Both the position numbers and the translations under genes were made by a program. A DNA stretch of 36,333 nt from Rhodocaloribacter sp964552015 (GTDB taxonomy: Bacteria; Bacteroidota; Rhodothermia; Rhodothermales; ISCAR-4553). Each line of letters opens with the position of its first letter. Position 1 is the first letter of the stretch. This document shows positions 10,461 through 17,388 of this stretch, piece after piece. The notes beneath the pieces were generated by a model. That model ran no database searches. It was not told the origin of the DNA and saw nothing but the letters and a program-made list of their open reading frames with translations. The stretch spans positions 1-36,333 of the forward strand of contig CAZKFR010000034.1 of the NCBI GenBank assembly GCA_964552015.1. The letters run 5' to 3'.

Positions 10461-11447
10461 TCATGCGTCAGGGGTGCGCTCGGCGATGCGCAGGCGCGCG
10501 CTGCGCGCACGGGGGTTGGCGGCCACCTCCTCCTCGGAGGCCGTCAGGGGCCGGCGCGTCCGCTCCCGCCAGGGCGAGAGCAGGTTGCCATAGAGGTCCC
10601 GGACCGGCTCGCCGGACAGGTTGCCGTAGCGGAGCATGCGCTTGACGCGACGGTCCTCGAGCGAGTGGTAACTGATGATGGCCAGCCGCCCGCCGGGCCG
10701 GACCACCCGGGCCGCTGCCGCCAGCAGTTGCTCCAGGGCCTCCAGTTCCCCGTTGACGGCAATGCGGATCCCCTGAAAGACCCGGGCGAGCGTCTTCATC
10801 GCCTCCCGGTCCGGGACGACCCCGCGCACGACCCGGGCCAGTTCCTTCGTGGTCGTCAGCGGACGGGCCGCCACGATGGCCCGGGCGATCTTCGCCGCCC
10901 GCGGCTCCTCGCCGTAGGCCCGCAACACGTGCCGCAGGGCCACCTCGTCCCAGGCGTTGACCACCGTCTCCGCAGAGATCCCCGTGCGGGGGTTCATGCG
11001 CATGTCGAGCGGCCCCTCGCCCTGGAAACTGAAGCCGCGCCCGGCCTCGTCGAGTTGATGCGAGGACACCCCCAGATCCGCCAGCACGCCGTCGACGCGC
11101 TCGATGCCGGCTCCGGCCAGCAGGGCTTCTAGGTCGGCAAAGTTGCCCTCACAGAGGACCAGCCGCCCCCGCGCGATCTCCGGTGCCAGGCGTTCACGGA
11201 CGGCCGCCAGCGCCTCCGGATCCTGATCGATCCCCACGACCCGCCCGCCGGGCGCCAGCGCATCCAGCAGGGCCGCCGTGTGCCCGCCGCCGCCCAGCGT
11301 GGCATCCACGTAGCACCCCGCCGGATCGGTCACCAGGCCCTCTATCACAGCCTTGCAAAGAACGGGAGCATGGTAGCTCGTCGCATACCGCATCGGATCG
11401 AAGGACTCGAACCGTTCGGCCGCACCCGATTCCTGTTCGTCGTGCAT
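10461..11447 (-). CDS. rsmH: 16S rRNA (cytosine-1402-N4)-methyltransferase RsmH (MraW)
   Basis: RsmH N4-methylates C1402 in the ribosomal P site of 16S rRNA using S-adenosylmethionine. The 328-aa protein has YHAPVLCKAVIEGL near the N-terminus, the SAM-binding loop DATLGGGGHTAALL (about residues 48-61), GIDQDPEAL, DGVLADLGVSSHQLD, GFSFQGEGPLDMRM, QGIRIAVNGELEAL, and SYHSLEDRRVKRMLR near the end, all diagnostic of MraW/RsmH. Start is the ATG at 11447, one base after the mraZ stop. It is the second gene of the dcw cluster, as in most bacteria. Confidence 0.98.
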   Translation of the reverse strand: MHDEQESGAAERFESFDPMRYATSYHAPVLCKAVIEGLVTDPAGCYVDATLGGGGHTAALLDALAPGGRVVGIDQDPEALAAVRERLAPEIARGRLVLCEGNFADLEALLAGAGIERVDGVLADLGVSSHQLDEAGRGFSFQGEGPLDMRMNPRTGISAETVVNAWDEVALRHVLRAYGEEPRAAKIARAIVAARPLTTTKELARVVRGVVPDREAMKTLARVFQGIRIAVNGELEALEQLLAAAARVVRPGGRLAIISYHSLEDRRVKRMLRYGNLSGEPVRDLYGNLLSPWRERTRRPLTASEEEVAANPRARSARLRIAERTPDA

Positions 11448-11448
11448 C

Positions 11449-11892
11449 TCACACCCCCATCACCTGCTCGGCCAGCGTCTCGTATTTCTCGGCCTTGCCG
11501 TTGATGTAGGCATCGAACAGGTCCGGATCCCAGATCTCGATGTGATCGAGCGCGCCGATGATGAGCGCCCGGTCCGTGATGCCGGCGTACTCCATCAGCG
11601 ACTCCGGAATCCGCACGCGCCCCTGCCCGTCGAGCGTCACTTCCTCGGCCCACATCATGATCATGCGGACGAAGTCGCGCGACTCGCGCTGGTACAGGTT
11701 CAGCTGCTCGAATTCATCCTCGATCTGCTCCCACTTGTCGAGCGGATAGAGGAAGATGCACTTCTCAAAGCCGCGGGTCAGGGTGAAGGTGTTCTTGGCC
11801 TCCGGATTCAGGGCACTGCGCATCTTGGCCGGGATCGCCACGCGACCCTTGCTGTCGACCGAATACGATGCCTGTCCCTTGAAGCGTGCCAT
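11449..11892 (-). CDS. mraZ: Transcriptional regulator MraZ
   Basis: MraZ is a SpoVT/AbrB-fold DNA-binding protein that usually represses its own dcw operon. The 147-aa product has two copies of the swapped-hairpin domain: residues 1-50 (MARFKGQASYSVDSKGRVAIPAKMRSAL) and about 80-130 (AEEVTLDGQGRVRIPESLMEYAGI), each with the family DxKGRV/DGQGRV motif. The length is typical. The start at 11892 is fixed by the conserved first domain; a longer in-frame extension to 12012 would read through the probable operator and is rejected. TGGGG repeats just upstream (11917-11973) match the type of site MraZ binds, suggesting autoregulation. Confidence 0.97.
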   Translation of the reverse strand: MARFKGQASYSVDSKGRVAIPAKMRSALNPEAKNTFTLTRGFEKCIFLYPLDKWEQIEDEFEQLNLYQRESRDFVRMIMMWAEEVTLDGQGRVRIPESLMEYAGITDRALIIGALDHIEIWDPDLFDAYINGKAEKYETLAEQVMGV

Positions 11893-11916
11893 GATCCGAC
11901 CGAGTGCGCGTCGACT

Positions 11917-11973
11917 CCCACCGGAGCCCCCAAGACCTGGGATAATTCCCCACAATTCCCCACGACGCCCCCA
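11917..11973 (-). promoter_or_regulatory. Probable MraZ operator: TGGG-type direct repeats
   Basis: On the minus strand this stretch holds TGGGG at 11973-11969, 11962-11958 and 11952-11948 (spaced 11 and 10 nt), then another TGGGG at 11932-11928 and TGGGA near 11921. Known MraZ sites in Enterobacteria are tandem TGGG repeats on a 10-nt period upstream of mraZ. The best pair here (11962 and 11952) has exactly that spacing, with the same AATT filler. The array lies 25-80 nt upstream of the mraZ start, a position suited to repression. Inference from motif and location only. Confidence 0.6.
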
Positions 11974-12000
11974 AGGTACGCCATTGGACTGAAAAGTCAA
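11973..12000 (-). promoter_or_regulatory. Weak candidate promoter for mraZ/dcw operon
   Basis: Reading the minus strand, TTGACT (12000-11995) is followed after 16 nt by TACCTT (11978-11973), which would place transcription start among the MraZ boxes. The -35 element is good and the -10 is poor, so this is only a candidate. Housekeeping promoters in this phylum often depart from the E. coli consensus. Confidence 0.3.
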
Positions 12001-12103
12001 GGTTTTGGGCACGCAAAACGGGATTTTTTCCCATTAAGAACAACGAAAGGACCCGACACATACCCCGACTACCCACCCTCACACACCCCGCCCAGAGATA
12101 AGG

Positions 12104-12173
12104 GGTAAATCATTTCACCTGTTCAAAATATGTAAAACATATATTCAAAATATGAGGTGAATATTATTTCACC
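12104..12173. promoter_or_regulatory. Palindrome cluster upstream of lexA, candidate autoregulatory operators
   Basis: Three palindromes lie within 70 nt: GGTAAATCATTTCACC (12104-12119), ATATGTAAAACATAT (12128-12142) and GGTGAATATTATTTCACC (12156-12173). The outer two share the half-site GGTGAA/TTCACC (one arm GGTAAA) with 4- and 6-nt centres. A direct repeat TTCAAAATATG occurs at 12122-12132 and 12144-12154, 22 nt apart. The cluster sits 53-122 nt before the lexA ATG, where a LexA-family protein would regulate its own gene. LexA boxes differ between phyla, so no known consensus is claimed. Confidence 0.5.
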
Positions 12174-12225
12174 CCGCCCTATCTTTCGCGCGTCCACGGC
12201 CCGCTCACATATATCTTCCGGCCCG

Positions 12226-12870
12226 ATGAAAGCCCGCCTCACGCCCCGCCAGGATGAGACGTACGAGTTCATCCGCACCTACGTGCGGACCCACCGCAAG
12301 CCACCGACGCTGCAGGAGATCGCGGCGGCCCTGGGCCTGCGCTCGGTCAACGCCGTCTCGAAACTCGTGCGGGCGCTCGAGCAGAAAGGCTATCTCGAAC
12401 GCGAGGCCCATGCGGCCCGTGGCCTCCGTCTCGTCGAGGCGGAGGACCCCTACCAGCTCGACGACCTCGCCCCCAGCCTCCCGGTCGTCAGCCGCACGGC
12501 CAGCCACGAGCCGGAACGCCTGCGCGAACGGCCGACCGCCTACCTGAACGTGGATCCGTACTTCCTGCGCGCTGCCCGCGACCCGGATCGCTGCCTCCTC
12601 GCCCGTGCCGGGGACGACGGGATGAACCATGCCGGCATTCACAAAGGGGATCTGCTGATCGTCGAGGAGCTGCCGTGGCGCGACCTGCGCGGCGGCGAGG
12701 TGGTGGCCGTCCTCATCGAAGAGGCCCTCCTGGCCCGTCACTTCTTCTTCGCCAACGAACGACTGCACCTCCGCCCCGCCAACCGCCTGTACACGGAGGA
12801 AACCTTCGCCCCGGAAGACCCCCGCTGCCATATCGTCGGCCGCGTCATCGGCCTGATGCGCCGTTTCTGA
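12226..12870 (+). CDS. lexA: LexA-family repressor lacking the self-cleavage residues
   Basis: The 214-aa protein matches LexA along its whole length. Residues 1-70 form the winged-helix DNA-binding domain (KPPTLQEIAAALGLRSVNAVSKLVRALEQKG), followed by an S24-peptidase-like domain (IHKGDLLIVEELPWRDLRGGEVVAVLIEE). Canonical LexA represses SOS genes and cuts itself at Ala-Gly when stimulated by RecA-ssDNA, using Ser119/Lys156 (E. coli numbering). Here the cleavage pair aligns with S93-H94, the serine with G132 and the lysine with R171, so self-cleavage should not be possible. The start is ATG 12226, where the domain begins; an upstream in-frame GTG/ATG region would overlap the palindromes. Convergent with pyrG, 9 nt apart. 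The fold assignment is firm; loss of cleavage is inferred from my hand alignment. Confidence 0.9.
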   Translation: MKARLTPRQDETYEFIRTYVRTHRKPPTLQEIAAALGLRSVNAVSKLVRALEQKGYLEREAHAARGLRLVEAEDPYQLDDLAPSLPVVSRTASHEPERLRERPTAYLNVDPYFLRAARDPDRCLLARAGDDGMNHAGIHKGDLLIVEELPWRDLRGGEVVAVLIEEALLARHFFFANERLHLRPANRLYTEETFAPEDPRCHIVGRVIGLMRRF

Positions 12871-12879
12871 CCGGCACCG

Positions 12880-14580
12880 TCAGACGTCCACGGAAGCCAG
12901 CTGGAGCACCTTCTCTCGACGGCGACGACGCGGCGTCGCCATCATGTTCTTCTCCTTCGCATAGGCCACGCAGGCCCCGACGAACGAGTAAAAGAGCGGG
13001 TGGGGACGCCCGACAACGCTCTTATACTCGGGGTGGAACTGCACGCCGATGAACCACCGCTTCTCCGGCAGTTCGACAATCTCCACCAGATCGCGCGTGG
13101 GGTTGATGCCCGTGAAGTGCATGCCGTGCTCGAGCAGCTTGTAGCGGAGCACGTTGTTGAGCTCGTAGCGGTGGCGGTGGCGCTCCTTCACATCGGCGAC
13201 GCCGTAGATCTCGCGGGCACGGGAGCCCTCGATCAGATAGCAGTCGTAGGCTCCCAGACGCATGGTGCCGCCCTTGTCCGTGATCCGCTTCTGCTCCTCC
13301 ATCAGGTCGATGACCGGATAGGGCGTCTCCGGGTCGAACTCGGTCGAATGGGCGTTTTCCCACTGGCAGACGTGGCGCGCGAACTCGATCACGGCGCACT
13401 GCATGCCCAGGCAGATGCCGAAAAAGGGCAGATCGTTCTCGCGGGCATAGCGGATCGCCTGGATCTTGCCCTCGACGCCGCGCTCGCCAAAGCCGGGCGC
13501 TACGAGCACCCCGGCCACGTCCCCCAGCACCTCGGCCACGTTCTCTTCGGTCAGGTCATCCGAGAGGACGTACTTGACGTCTACCTGCACCTCGTGCTCG
13601 GCGCCCGCCAGCGTGAAGCTCTCGCTGATCGACTTGTAGGCATCCTGATGCTCGACGTACTTGCCGACCAGGGCGATGCGAACCGTACCCTTCGGCGACT
13701 TGAGCTTACGCAGGAACTCGATCCACCCCTCCATCCGGGGCTCGGTCAGTTCCCGCTCCGAACCCACGTCTTCAGCGATATGGAGCCGCTCCATGACAAT
13801 GTCGTCCAGCCCCTCCTCCTCCATCAGCAGCGGCACCTCATAGATCGATTCGGCATCGCGGGAGGTGATGACGGCCCGGGGCTCGACGTTGCAGAAGAGT
13901 GCGATCTTGCGGCGGAGACCGTCGTCGAGGGGACGGTCGGCGCGGCAAACGAGCACGTCCGGCTGGAGGCCGTAGGAGAGCAGGGTCTTGACCGAGTGCT
14001 GGGTGGGCTTGGTCTTCAGCTCGCCGGCGGCTTCGAGGTAGGGCACCAGGGTCAGGTGCACGTTGAGCGTGTTCCGCGCACCCAGCTCATACCGCAACTG
14101 ACGAATGGCCTCCAGGTAGGGCTGGCTCTCGATGTCGCCCACGGTGCCGCCGATCTCGGTGATGACCACGTCGTACTGCCCCGTCTCGCCGAGGCGGAGC
14201 ATCCACGACTTGATCTCGTCGATGATGTGCGGCACCACCTGCACGGTCTTGCCCAGGTAGGCACCGGCCCGCTCTTTCGTGATCACCTCCAGATAGATCC
14301 GCCCGGTGGTGACGTTGTTGGCCTGGCTGGTGGGCTGGTCGAGGAACCGCTCGTAATGCCCCAGGTCGAGGTCGGTCTCGGCGCCGTCGTCGGTGACGTA
14401 CACCTCACCGTGCTCGTAGGGGTTCATCGTCCCGGGGTCGACGTTGATGTACGGGTCGAACTTCTGGATGGTCACCCGCAGGCCTCGCGCCTCGAGCAGC
14501 CGCCCGAGCGAGGCACAGATGATCCCTTTCCCCAGCGACGAGGTAACCCCCCCGGTCACGAAAATATACTTGGTCTGCAC
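12880..14580 (-). CDS. pyrG: CTP synthase PyrG
   Basis: PyrG converts UTP to CTP with ATP and glutamine. The 566-aa product has the N-terminal synthetase domain (KYIFVTGGVTSSLGKGI with the P-loop, KFDPYINVDPGTMNPYEHGEV, EIGGTVGDIES) and a C-terminal class I glutamine amidotransferase domain with APGFGERG, the nucleophile motif FFGICLGMQ, and a catalytic FHPEY near the end. I chose the GTG at 14580 (protein MQTKYIFV) because the family starts just before KYIFVTGG; an ATG at 14649 would add 23 residues without homology. The C-terminus has a short basic tail (TPRRRRREK). It ends 9 nt from lexA, facing it. Confidence 0.97.
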   Translation of the reverse strand: MQTKYIFVTGGVTSSLGKGIICASLGRLLEARGLRVTIQKFDPYINVDPGTMNPYEHGEVYVTDDGAETDLDLGHYERFLDQPTSQANNVTTGRIYLEVITKERAGAYLGKTVQVVPHIIDEIKSWMLRLGETGQYDVVITEIGGTVGDIESQPYLEAIRQLRYELGARNTLNVHLTLVPYLEAAGELKTKPTQHSVKTLLSYGLQPDVLVCRADRPLDDGLRRKIALFCNVEPRAVITSRDAESIYEVPLLMEEEGLDDIVMERLHIAEDVGSERELTEPRMEGWIEFLRKLKSPKGTVRIALVGKYVEHQDAYKSISESFTLAGAEHEVQVDVKYVLSDDLTEENVAEVLGDVAGVLVAPGFGERGVEGKIQAIRYARENDLPFFGICLGMQCAVIEFARHVCQWENAHSTEFDPETPYPVIDLMEEQKRITDKGGTMRLGAYDCYLIEGSRAREIYGVADVKERHRHRYELNNVLRYKLLEHGMHFTGINPTRDLVEIVELPEKRWFIGVQFHPEYKSVVGRPHPLFYSFVGACVAYAKEKNMMATPRRRRREKVLQLASVDV

Positions 14581-14775
14581 GGTCCCTACCGGTTTGGTGT
14601 GAAAGCGAAGGCCGCCGGATCCGTCTCGCCGCGACGGGGCGATGTCCACAGGCGGTGGGCACGCGAAAACGCTCAGAGGTGCCCGGCCAAAATACGGCGT
14701 TCCCGAATTGTATGGAAGGACGCCGATGAAGGTTCGCCGGACGGGCCGTGAAAGTTTGTCTGAAAACTCACTGTT

Positions 14776-15618
14776 TTAGCTCGACTTCGCCGGGATCGCC
14801 TCCGGCTTCCGGGCCACCATCAGCAGCCCCGTGCCGGCCGCGTGCTCGCCGCGCAGGTCGAGGGCGTGCAGCAGCATCCCCAGCGGCAGCACGGGCAGGT
14901 AATAGAAGGGCAGCACCAGGGCGAAGAGCCAGCTTTTGCCCAGCAGCACCAGGGGGTACTTGATCAGCAGCCGCCAGGCCAGCGCCCCGGGCTTGCCGTA
15001 GGTGTAGCGGCAGCGCACGGGCTCCAGCCCGGCCTCGCGCAGCTTGCCGGCCAGCTCGTCCGGGTTGTACCCGTCGCGCACGTGCTCCTCGATGAAGCTC
15101 GTCTCGTCGTCCCCGTGGACGTCGGAGCCGCCCAGGTCGGACGGGGTGTTGATGAGCACGTGCCCCCCCGGCCGCAGCACCCGCGCGAAATGCCGGAAAA
15201 CGCCCCGGTCGTCCTCGATGTGCTCCATCACATCCACCGAGAGGATGAGGTCGAAGGGCCCCTCGGCCTTCAGGTCGGTGAGGTCCTCGTAGGCCAGCGT
15301 CACCCGGTCGGCATAGGCGGTCCGGGCGAAGAAGCGGCGGGCGTTCTCGAGGTAGTCGTGCTTCACGTCGACGGCGAGCACGCGGGCGTTGGGGAAAGAA
15401 CGGACGACGAAGTAGGCATACTGCCCGAAGCCGGTGCCGGCGTCGAGCACGTCGATGGGGCGGTCGGGCGGGTAGGCCCCGAGCAGCCGGCGCACCTCGC
15501 GGTGGACGTACCAGGCCCGCAGGAAAAACAGGTCGAGCAGGCGATAGAAGAGCTTCTGCAGGAGGGGGCGGCGGCTGAAGAACGTGCCGAGCCGGTCTTT
15601 GATGGGGTCGTATCGCAT
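14776..15618 (-). CDS. Class I SAM-dependent methyltransferase in glycan cluster
   Basis: The 280-aa protein contains a SAM-binding motif DAGTGFGQYAYFVV (residues 59-72), the acidic VDVKHD at the end of strand 2, FDLILSVDVMEHIEDD (motif II/post-motif) and LRPGGHVLINTPSD, the pattern of the Methyltransf_11/25 group. The C-terminal third (about 215-260) is hydrophobic (WLFALVLPFYYLPVLPLGMLLHAL), suggesting membrane contact. It is the last gene of a run with two glycosyltransferases and a nucleotidyltransferase-like protein, so methylation of a glycan or lipid-linked saccharide is plausible, but the substrate cannot be read from sequence. Start ATG 15618, 40 nt after the upstream stop. Confidence 0.85.
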   Translation of the reverse strand: MRYDPIKDRLGTFFSRRPLLQKLFYRLLDLFFLRAWYVHREVRRLLGAYPPDRPIDVLDAGTGFGQYAYFVVRSFPNARVLAVDVKHDYLENARRFFARTAYADRVTLAYEDLTDLKAEGPFDLILSVDVMEHIEDDRGVFRHFARVLRPGGHVLINTPSDLGGSDVHGDDETSFIEEHVRDGYNPDELAGKLREAGLEPVRCRYTYGKPGALAWRLLIKYPLVLLGKSWLFALVLPFYYLPVLPLGMLLHALDLRGEHAAGTGLLMVARKPEAIPAKSS

Positions 15619-15658
15619 GGGAGGAAATTACGTCCGTTCGGGCGGAGATGACACGGGC

Positions 15659-16219
15659 TCACGCAGGCTTCACGGGCCGCCACCGGGCAGCCCGGCGGGC
15701 CTCGTCGGGCCGGGTCAGGTCGAGGCACCGCGCGTCCGGGAAGCGGCACCCGTAGAGGCCGCTCCCCACCCACCGGGGCAGCAGGGCTTCGAGCGGCACG
15801 TCCGCTTCCGGGAGGGCCGCCAGGAAGCGCGGGCCGAGCACGGCCACCCCGGCATACCGCCACGCCGTCGGGTCGTCCGGCTCCGGCAAAAGCGCCGTCA
15901 CCACCCCTTTCTCGCCTGTGGTCACGCAGGGCCCACCGGTCCCGCCGGTGACGAGGGCGAGCGTCGCCGTCGCCTTGCGGAGCCCGTGAAACGCCACCAA
16001 CCAGCCGATTGCGCCGGTGAAAAAGACATCGCCCCGCACCACCACCAGCGGTGCGGGCCCCGGCGCACGGGCGGCCTCCCGGAGCGCGGCCGTCCCCCGC
16101 CCGGCGTCTGTCTCGCGGACGTCCCGGAATCCCTGCGCCCGGAGCCAGGCGTGCCACGGCGACGGGTCGGCCGCCCCCCGCAGGAGCAGCACCGGCGGCG
16201 GGTCGATGGGCCGGCTCAT
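15659..16219 (-). CDS. Degenerate sugar-nucleotidyltransferase-like protein
   Basis: The 186-aa product resembles the middle and C-terminal parts of NTP_transferase proteins (RmlA/ManC/HddC type). It has GRGTAALREAA as the LGTAGAL-like segment, PLVVVRGDVFF for the metal-binding NGD strand, then KGVVTALLPEPDDP and WRYAGVAVLGPRFL for the NAGIYVF strand, and ends LDLTRPDEARRA like DIGTPEDYRRA. The N-terminal nucleotide loop GxGTRLxPLT is absent: the start reads PPVLLLRGAADPSPWHAWL. It may therefore be inactive, or a divergent enzyme. It overlaps the upstream GT4 gene by 4 nt (ATGA), so it is translated with it. Start ATG 16219. The family call is by eye. Confidence 0.6.
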   Translation of the reverse strand: MSRPIDPPPVLLLRGAADPSPWHAWLRAQGFRDVRETDAGRGTAALREAARAPGPAPLVVVRGDVFFTGAIGWLVAFHGLRKATATLALVTGGTGGPCVTTGEKGVVTALLPEPDDPTAWRYAGVAVLGPRFLAALPEADVPLEALLPRWVGSGLYGCRFPDARCLDLTRPDEARRAARWRPVKPA

Positions 16220-17388
16220 CGGTTTGCCCCGGTTTCGGGAGCCGTTCGCTCCGGGATCAACGCCTCGATGGCTTCGAGGAGCGGCGTCCACCCGTACCGT
16301 TCCTTCTGCGCCCGCACCCCCTCGGCCAGCCGCCCGGCCAGCCCCTCGCGGAAGAAGCGGAGGACGGCCCCGGCCAGCGCCTCCGGGTCGCCCGGCGGCA
16401 CCACCAGCCCGGCCCGCCCGTGCGGCACTACCTCCGCCAGCCCACCCACGTCGGTGACGACCACCGGCCGCTCGAAGTGAAACGCGATCTGCGCCACCCC
16501 GCTCTGCGTGGCCGACACGTAGGGCTGCACCACCAGGTCGGCTGCGGAGAAATACGTCGCCACCCGGTCATTCGGGATATACCCGGCGTGGAGGTGTACG
16601 TGCTCTGACAGCCCGTGCGCGGCGATCTGCTGGCGGTACGGGGCCTCGTCCTCGTAGAACTCCCCCGCCACCACCAGCCGCACGTCCGGCCGCTCCGCCA
16701 CGATGCGCGGCAGCGCTTCGAGGAACACGTGCAGCCCCTTGTACCGCCGCACGAAGCCGAAGAAAAGGAGCACCGGCGCGTCCGGGGGGAGGTCCAGCGC
16801 GGCCCGTGCTTCTGCCTTCGGCACGGGGTCGCCAAACCGGTCGTAGACCGGATGCGCCACCTGCCGCACCGGCCCGCGCACACCGAGCGTGGCGAGGTCG
16901 CGCGTGACGGCCTCGGAGAGCGTGACGTACCCGGCACAGGCGCGGAGAAAATACCGGCTCAGCGCCCGGTCGCCGGGACGCCCTTCGTGCGGCAGGGCAT
17001 TGTGCACCACCGCCAGCGCGGGGATATCCCGGCGGCGCAGCCACCGCGCGACCGTCCCGAAGGCCGGGGCAAAGAAGGGCATCCAGTACTGAAAGACGAC
17101 CGCCTCCGGCGCCAGCCGGGCGATGTGGCGGGCGGACCGGAGCCAGGTGCCGGGATGCACGGTGTCGATGAGCCGCTCGGCGGGGATCGGGTCGGCCGGC
17201 GGGGTTGCCTCGAACTGCGTCGTGCCGGGAAAGAGCCACGCCGGGTACTGCCGCCGGAAGGTGATGGCCGCCACGTCGTGCCCGCGCGCCTGCAGCCCCC
17301 GGTACGTCGCCTCCGTGAAATGCGCGATGCCCCCCCGGTAGGGGTACACCGGCCCGACCAGCGCCAGTTTCTTCGCGTCCGCGCTCAT
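16216..17388 (-). CDS. GT4-family (GT-B) glycosyltransferase
   Basis: A 390-aa retaining glycosyltransferase of the Glycos_transf_1 type. The N-domain begins KLALVGPVYPYRGGIAHFTEA, a glycine loop seen in many GT4 acceptor domains. The C-domain has VLLFFGFVRRYKGLHVFLEAL (about residues 210-230), RLVVAGEFYED, HAGYIPNDRVATYFSAADLVVQPYVSATQSG, and the donor-binding GGLAEVVPHGRAGLVVPPGDPEAL. It has no membrane segment and would act at the cytoplasmic face. The gene overlaps its neighbours on both sides by 4 nt (ATGA at 17385-17388 and 16216-16219), so GT2, GT4 and the nucleotidyltransferase-like gene form one translational unit. Donor and acceptor sugars are unknown. Confidence 0.92.
   Translation of the reverse strand: MSADAKKLALVGPVYPYRGGIAHFTEATYRGLQARGHDVAAITFRRQYPAWLFPGTTQFEATPPADPIPAERLIDTVHPGTWLRSARHIARLAPEAVVFQYWMPFFAPAFGTVARWLRRRDIPALAVVHNALPHEGRPGDRALSRYFLRACAGYVTLSEAVTRDLATLGVRGPVRQVAHPVYDRFGDPVPKAEARAALDLPPDAPVLLFFGFVRRYKGLHVFLEALPRIVAERPDVRLVVAGEFYEDEAPYRQQIAAHGLSEHVHLHAGYIPNDRVATYFSAADLVVQPYVSATQSGVAQIAFHFERPVVVTDVGGLAEVVPHGRAGLVVPPGDPEALAGAVLRFFREGLAGRLAEGVRAQKERYGWTPLLEAIEALIPERTAPETGANR

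Larger units (their letters stand above)
11893..12225. other. Divergent control region between mraZ and lexA
   Basis: This 333-nt gene-free stretch separates the two divergent genes. The left part holds the MraZ-type repeats. The middle is C-rich with no evident structure. The right part (about 12100-12175) is strikingly AT-rich for this genome and packed with palindromes, given as a separate entry. TATCTTTC at 12180-12187 resembles the Bacteroidota -7 element TAnnTTTG, with no clear -33 partner. No RNA gene or small ORF with coding character is seen. Confidence 0.7.

Noticed and set aside
11893..12012. N-terminal extension of mraZ to 187 aa
   Set aside because: The conserved MraZ domain starts at 11892 and the extension would encode the MraZ repeats and candidate promoter.
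12157..12225. 23-residue N-terminal extension of lexA
   Set aside because: It would start inside a palindrome, has no LexA similarity, and the winged-helix domain begins exactly at ATG 12226.
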